Part shown: positions 7,886 through 11,650 of the stretch, in pieces
Layout: every line of letters starts with the position of its first letter
Position numbering within the stretch: position 1 is the stretch's first letter
Source: Cytophagales bacterium
GTDB taxonomy: Bacteria; Bacteroidota; Bacteroidia; Cytophagales; Spirosomataceae
NCBI GenBank assembly: GCA_013205605.1
Contig: JABMMK010000003.1
Span: forward strand, 1 to 11,650
Length of the DNA stretch: 11,650 nt
Reading direction: 5' to 3'
The notes under the pieces: model-generated
Told to the model about the DNA's origin: nothing
What the model saw: only the letters and a program-made list of their open reading frames with translations
Database searches by the model: none
Made by a program: the position numbers and the translations under genes

Positions 7886-9637
7886 ATGATACAAAAACAG
7901 ATTTCATTTGACATAAGAATATTCATATTCGTAGTATCCTTTCTTTTATTTTACCAATTTATTGGATGTGCCTTAAGCATCTTTGATATTAGTTTTACCT
8001 CATTAATAACTATATCCGCGGTTGCCTCTATATTGGGATCTTTCATCCTAATCCGAAATAAAGGTGGTAAAATAGTTTTATCAAATAAGCAATTACTTCT
8101 AACTATTTTTCTCATTGGCACTGCGACTTTTTTATTTATCCTAAGATTAAATTGGGGCATTTTTGACTTTATTTGCCCCACAGGAATTTTGGGAATTACG
8201 CAACAAATTTCTATTGGGAAATTTCCAGCTGCCTACCTTAGTTTTCCTGAAATTACGATGAATTACCATCAAGGGTTTTTATTTATCTCGGGAACAATTT
8301 CGTATGTTCTAGGGGTTCAGCCAGCAATAGCGCTAAAAATGGCTTTTATTTTTTCATTTATATTAATAGCGATTGGCCTAGTCTGCTTATTTTTATTTCA
8401 TCAAAATAAATTTTATTTATGGCCACTGATCTTATTCATTTTAATATCATCGATATCTCCTGCTAACTTCATTGATCTTGGGGTATTCAACTATGTGAAT
8501 GTTTTTGAGTATTTGATTTCTAATTCTTGGCCCTTAGGACTTTTAGGGATCATTTTAATTCTATTTATTATTTCAAATAATCCCGAAATCAATCGATACT
8601 ATTATCCTTTTTTATTGATTTCGCTCAGTATGAGCACTGCCAATGCAACGGTTTTTAGTGTCTTAGTAATGACTTTGGGCGTAATGATATGCTGGAATAC
8701 AAAGAAATTTTTTACAGATAAATCATTTGTTGCTCCTGCTTTGTATTTTTTTAGCTTAGCACTCATATATATAATTCCTAAATATTTGCCTACCGCATTT
8801 TTAATTGGCGAGAATTATGATGCGGTTCAAACAAAATTTAAATGGGTAGAATTTGAGTTTATACAATATTTGAAATTTTCAGGGAAATATTTTTTACTCA
8901 TTAATCCACTTACTTTTATAGGCTTATTTGTCGCATTAAGGAATCTAAAGGCTAGAGCTAGCCAAGTTGAAATATTTATCTCATTTCTCTTAATTATCTC
9001 TTTTAGTTTACCAATGGTCATTTATTTACCTAATATTCAAGCTTGGGATAATATCCATAAATTTGCCATTTTGGATATTTTTTTATCCATTTTAGTCGTG
9101 GGGCTCTATTTAAAATCAGATAATAAATACCAAAAATTTATTATTTCAGGTATAATTTTTTGTGCAATATGCTCAGTCCCAGCAGATCTTGATTTATTCT
9201 TACAAAGAACGTCTACTGACTTCACTCATTTGGTTGTACCAAATGACTTAACCAAGCCAGTCATCAATTATTTGAATGACGTAAAAGAGAAAAAAACCAT
9301 CTTTGGATTTAAGAGTGATTATGATCAAAAATGTAATGAAAATGGCTTTTCTTATATATCACAATATACAGGATTCAATTTTTCAAATGGATACTTTCCG
9401 GAAGTCTTTTTATTGTCTCAGAAAGTCGAGAACAGATATCAGGAGTCGAAGGATTGGTGGGTGTCAAATAAATCATTTTCAAATAGAATAAAGTCCTTAA
9501 AATCTGGAGATTTTATTTTGTTGAAAAATGAAGATCGCTCAGAATTTATAACTAAACTTCATACTACCAATATTGAATTTCTGCCAACGCAGTTGATCGC
9601 ATTTGAAAATTTTAGTTTATTCAAATCCAGGGAATAA
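7886..9637 (+). CDS. Large polytopic membrane protein with periplasmic C-terminal domain, probable GT-C-like
   Basis: A 583-aa integral membrane protein of uncertain family. Hydrophobic helices fill residues 11-430 (about ten to twelve), followed by a soluble tail of about 150 residues. The first long loop holds Asp94 (WGIFDF) and PEITMNYHQG (121-130). An Asp shortly after early helices followed by a YH-G segment resembles the layout of GT-C sugar transferases, and AWDNIHKF (386-393) looks like a conserved later loop. The tail ends with GDFILLKN and FENFSLFKSR, echoing the end of the 529-aa protein of this cluster (DFVILAN, GMVIYKR). A Wzy-like polymerase or another membrane protein is an alternative. 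ATG 7886 follows the GT2 gene by 33 bases; the stop is 2 bases before the next start, so it is surely co-transcribed with the following glycosyltransferase gene. Confidence 0.65.
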   Translation: MIQKQISFDIRIFIFVVSFLLFYQFIGCALSIFDISFTSLITISAVASILGSFILIRNKGGKIVLSNKQLLLTIFLIGTATFLFILRLNWGIFDFICPTGILGITQQISIGKFPAAYLSFPEITMNYHQGFLFISGTISYVLGVQPAIALKMAFIFSFILIAIGLVCLFLFHQNKFYLWPLILFILISSISPANFIDLGVFNYVNVFEYLISNSWPLGLLGIILILFIISNNPEINRYYYPFLLISLSMSTANATVFSVLVMTLGVMICWNTKKFFTDKSFVAPALYFFSLALIYIIPKYLPTAFLIGENYDAVQTKFKWVEFEFIQYLKFSGKYFLLINPLTFIGLFVALRNLKARASQVEIFISFLLIISFSLPMVIYLPNIQAWDNIHKFAILDIFLSILVVGLYLKSDNKYQKFIISGIIFCAICSVPADLDLFLQRTSTDFTHLVVPNDLTKPVINYLNDVKEKKTIFGFKSDYDQKCNENGFSYISQYTGFNFSNGYFPEVFLLSQKVENRYQESKDWWVSNKSFSNRIKSLKSGDFILLKNEDRSEFITKLHTTNIEFLPTQLIAFENFSLFKSRE

Positions 9638-9639
9638 AT

Positions 9640-10809
9640 ATGGCCTTACACCGCATCCTTCTTTTTGATACGATTACGGACGGGCATCACCCCGACTACC
9701 TCATTCATTTAATCGGATTTTATAGCGGCAACCAAGAAGTTGAATTGTTTGTGGCAACGGGCGAATCTTTTAAGTCGCAATTTGACGCGAGGCAAAAGGA
9801 TGAAAATAATCAGTGGGGAGATAACGTGACATTTCTCGGTATCCCAACCGATCAATTAAACTCCATCCACTCAAAACCCATTTATTTGCGTTCTATCATT
9901 GAATGGAATATGCTGGTTGAAACAGCTAAGGAAATAAAAGCGAGCCATGTTTTGTTGATGTATTTTGATTATTATCAACTCGGTATTTTGATTGGAAAAA
10001 AAGCTCCATTTGCCGTTTCAGCCATTTATTTCCGGCCCAACTTTTCAGAAAATGACCAAGGGATTTATCCTCAAATTAAAAAGTGGATGCTTTCCAAAGT
10101 CTTAAAAAGCGGGCAAATTCAAAACTTATTTTGTTTGGTTCATGCATTAGTACCTTACATGAAAGAGCAAAAAACGCAGACTCAAATTATCCCCATTTGC
10201 GATCCGGTAAAACAGTTTGAAGTCTCAAACCCTGAGATTTCCGAGTTTAGAAATAAATTCAAAATCCCGACAGATAAAAAGATATTTTTAAACTTTGGGT
10301 ACCTGGATGACCGAAAAGGAATGGAGGTTTTTATCGACGCTTGTGCGACCCTAACCAAAGATGAGCTTGCCAAAATTTGTTTATTGCTCGCAGGCCCCGT
10401 GCCTGAATATTACGAGAAAATAATAGAGGCGAAACTAGCCCAGGTCCCTGAGCTTGAAGTCATTCGTTGCTACGGATATTTACCGGCACTTGAAGTCCAA
10501 ATTTGTTTTGAAATAAGCGATGTAGTTCTAATCTTATACCAAGATTTCCTCAATATGAGTTCTGTATTGATTCGGGCGGCTATGGCAAATAAGCCAACTT
10601 TCGCGACTCGTACCGGGATGATCGGTGAATTGGTGTCTAGAAATAATTTGGGCCTTACTGTGGACGCAACTTCCATAAACGAAGTAGCAGGTGATTTAAC
10701 GAAGATCATTCAAAATGGAATTTCTTATTCTGAAGATCAATTAAAACGGGTCGCGGAGGAAAACTCGCTGTACTCTTTTTTGTCTACCATCGATCAGGCC
10801 ATTCGCTAG
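9640..10809 (+). CDS. GT-B-fold glycosyltransferase (GT4-like), cytoplasmic
   Basis: A 389-aa soluble glycosyltransferase with two Rossmann-like halves. The N-terminal half starts HRILLFDTITDGHHPDYL, a GHH-type opening for the acceptor domain. The C-terminal half has NFGYLDDRKGMEVFIDA (218-234), where Arg225/Lys226 would contact the donor phosphates, LLLAGP (248-253), ISDVVLILY (292-300) and the KPTFATRTGMIGELV loop (318-332). The usual acidic EX7E pair is not recognisable: the segment 306-317 reads MSSVLIRAAMAN, with Ser, Arg and Ala where Glu is expected. Activity may still be retained, as some GT-B families vary here. It starts 2 bases after the preceding stop, so translation is probably coupled. 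Its stop overlaps that of the convergent recF. Donor and acceptor are unknown; it probably acts on a lipid-linked or glycan intermediate. Confidence 0.82.
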   Translation: MALHRILLFDTITDGHHPDYLIHLIGFYSGNQEVELFVATGESFKSQFDARQKDENNQWGDNVTFLGIPTDQLNSIHSKPIYLRSIIEWNMLVETAKEIKASHVLLMYFDYYQLGILIGKKAPFAVSAIYFRPNFSENDQGIYPQIKKWMLSKVLKSGQIQNLFCLVHALVPYMKEQKTQTQIIPICDPVKQFEVSNPEISEFRNKFKIPTDKKIFLNFGYLDDRKGMEVFIDACATLTKDELAKICLLLAGPVPEYYEKIIEAKLAQVPELEVIRCYGYLPALEVQICFEISDVVLILYQDFLNMSSVLIRAAMANKPTFATRTGMIGELVSRNNLGLTVDATSINEVAGDLTKIIQNGISYSEDQLKRVAEENSLYSFLSTIDQAIR

Positions 10810-11650
10810 AGCGGGATGTATTGAATGTGATTTTTTAAGCTTTTTAAAAGACTTTTGGTTCGTTCGGGTCTCGCATCCGTGATAAACACTTGGCCAAAAT
10901 GATCCTGGGCCATCATCTCAATCAATCTCTGAATTCTTCGGTCATCCAATTTGTCGAAAATATCATCGAGCAATAACAAAGGTTTTCTGGGTTTTGCTGC
11001 GACGAGAGAATCAAATTGTGCCAATTTCATCGCCACCACAAAACTTTTTTGTTGGCCTTGCGAACCAAATTTTTTAAGCGGAAACCCATTGATTTCAAAA
11101 GAAAATTCATCCCGATGAATTCCGATGGTACTTCGTTGCGCAGCTAGATCTTGTTGCTCGCCCGCTTTCAATGTGGCATCGAATTCCCCTGAAATAAAAG
11201 TGGATTCTAGCAAGATGCTGACTTGTTCCCGATTATCCGATAAGGCCGCATAATGCATTTGGAATTGTGGCAAAAAGCTTGCCAAAAATTCAATTCTTGC
11301 CTGATGAATTTGCTCTCCCAAAGTGACCATGGGCTCATGGTAAATGGCTAGTTGCAAAGGATCCATTTGGCCCCTTTCGGCAAATTGTTTTAATAAGATA
11401 TTTCGCTGCTGAACGACCCGATTATACCTCAGCAAGTTTTCTAAAAATCCCCGATCTAACTGTGACATCATGCCGTCAAAAAATCGTCGCCGCTCTTCAC
11501 TTCCCTCCCGAACTAAATCAGTATCGTGTGGATCCATTAACACGATGGGGAAATTTCCAATATGATCCGCTAATCTTGGATATGGTTTTTGGTCCCTCAG
11601 CAATGATTTTTTATGGCCTCTCTGTACGGCACAAGTGATTTGTGTTTCAC
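10806..11650 (-). CDS. recF: RecF, DNA replication and repair ATPase, N-terminus beyond window
   Basis: C-terminal three quarters or so of RecF, the ABC/SMC-like ATPase that loads RecA at gapped DNA with RecO and RecR. The frame is open to the right edge (ETQITCAVQRGHKKSLLRDQ and onward), so the Walker A part lies outside; the TTG near 11603 is internal. Visible hallmarks are the FPIVLMDPHDTDLVREGS segment followed by ERRRFFDGMMSQLD, the coiled region LRYNRVVQQRN, the ABC signature FGSQGQQKSF and the Walker B/D-loop LLLLDDIFDKLDDRR, then the conserved VFITDARPER. Nothing appears broken. The stop TAG at 10808-10806 shares the palindrome CTAG with the stop of the convergent glycosyltransferase gene. 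This is a housekeeping gene and marks the right limit of the glycosyltransferase cluster. Confidence 0.95.
   Translation of the reverse strand, partial: ETQITCAVQRGHKKSLLRDQKPYPRLADHIGNFPIVLMDPHDTDLVREGSEERRRFFDGMMSQLDRGFLENLLRYNRVVQQRNILLKQFAERGQMDPLQLAIYHEPMVTLGEQIHQARIEFLASFLPQFQMHYAALSDNREQVSILLESTFISGEFDATLKAGEQQDLAAQRSTIGIHRDEFSFEINGFPLKKFGSQGQQKSFVVAMKLAQFDSLVAAKPRKPLLLLDDIFDKLDDRRIQRLIEMMAQDHFGQVFITDARPERTKSLLKSLKNHIQYIPL

Noticed and set aside
10831..10851. A/T palindromic stretch near the 3' end of recF that resembles a terminator stem.
   Set aside because: It lies in recF coding sequence, the stem is nearly all A-T with almost no loop, and no proper T tail follows a G+C stem.

Overview
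The window looks like a chromosomal segment of an AT-rich member of the Bacteroidota, possibly a Cytophagales-type organism. The reasons are the protein families (a GMC oxidoreductase, a BD-FAE-like esterase fused to an SGNH domain, RecF), the scarcity of Shine-Dalgarno sites before start codons, and the A+T-rich spacers. No tRNA, rRNA, CRISPR array, transposase or phage gene was found, and no stretch over 300 bases lacks a gene.

Layout. Positions 1-1605 (+) hold most of a GMC-family FAD oxidoreductase whose N-terminus lies off the left edge. It ends at a perfect 13-bp hairpin terminator (1650-1685). Facing it on the minus strand is an exported two-domain esterase (1718-3244). A 171-bp divergent spacer (3245-3415) then leads into a co-directional cluster on the plus strand, 3416-10809. 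The cluster contains a GT-C-like polytopic membrane protein, a second GT-C-like membrane protein whose reading frame is broken near its N-terminus (5028-7081), a soluble DPM1-like family 2 glycosyltransferase, a third large polytopic membrane protein, and a GT-B-fold glycosyltransferase. The cluster ends by overlapping the stop codon of a convergent recF (10806 to beyond 11650, minus), which is cut by the right edge.

How the cluster could work (inference). The GT2 protein would charge a polyprenyl phosphate with a hexose on the cytoplasmic face. The lipid-linked sugar would cross the membrane, and one or more of the three GT-C-like proteins would transfer it to an acceptor on the outer face (glycolipid, polysaccharide or protein). 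The GT-B enzyme would add a sugar in the cytoplasm. No flippase, polymerase or sugar-nucleotide gene is visible, so only part of a pathway is here.

The most notable point is the frame break in the second GT-C gene. The upstream 59-codon frame and the long downstream frame join into one family-like N-terminus through a -1 step (or one added T) at 5171-5177. That site reads T TTT TTT in exactly the X XXY YYZ phase of a -1 slippery heptamer. It may be a sequence error, a mutation, slippage at a homopolymer, or genuine frameshifting.
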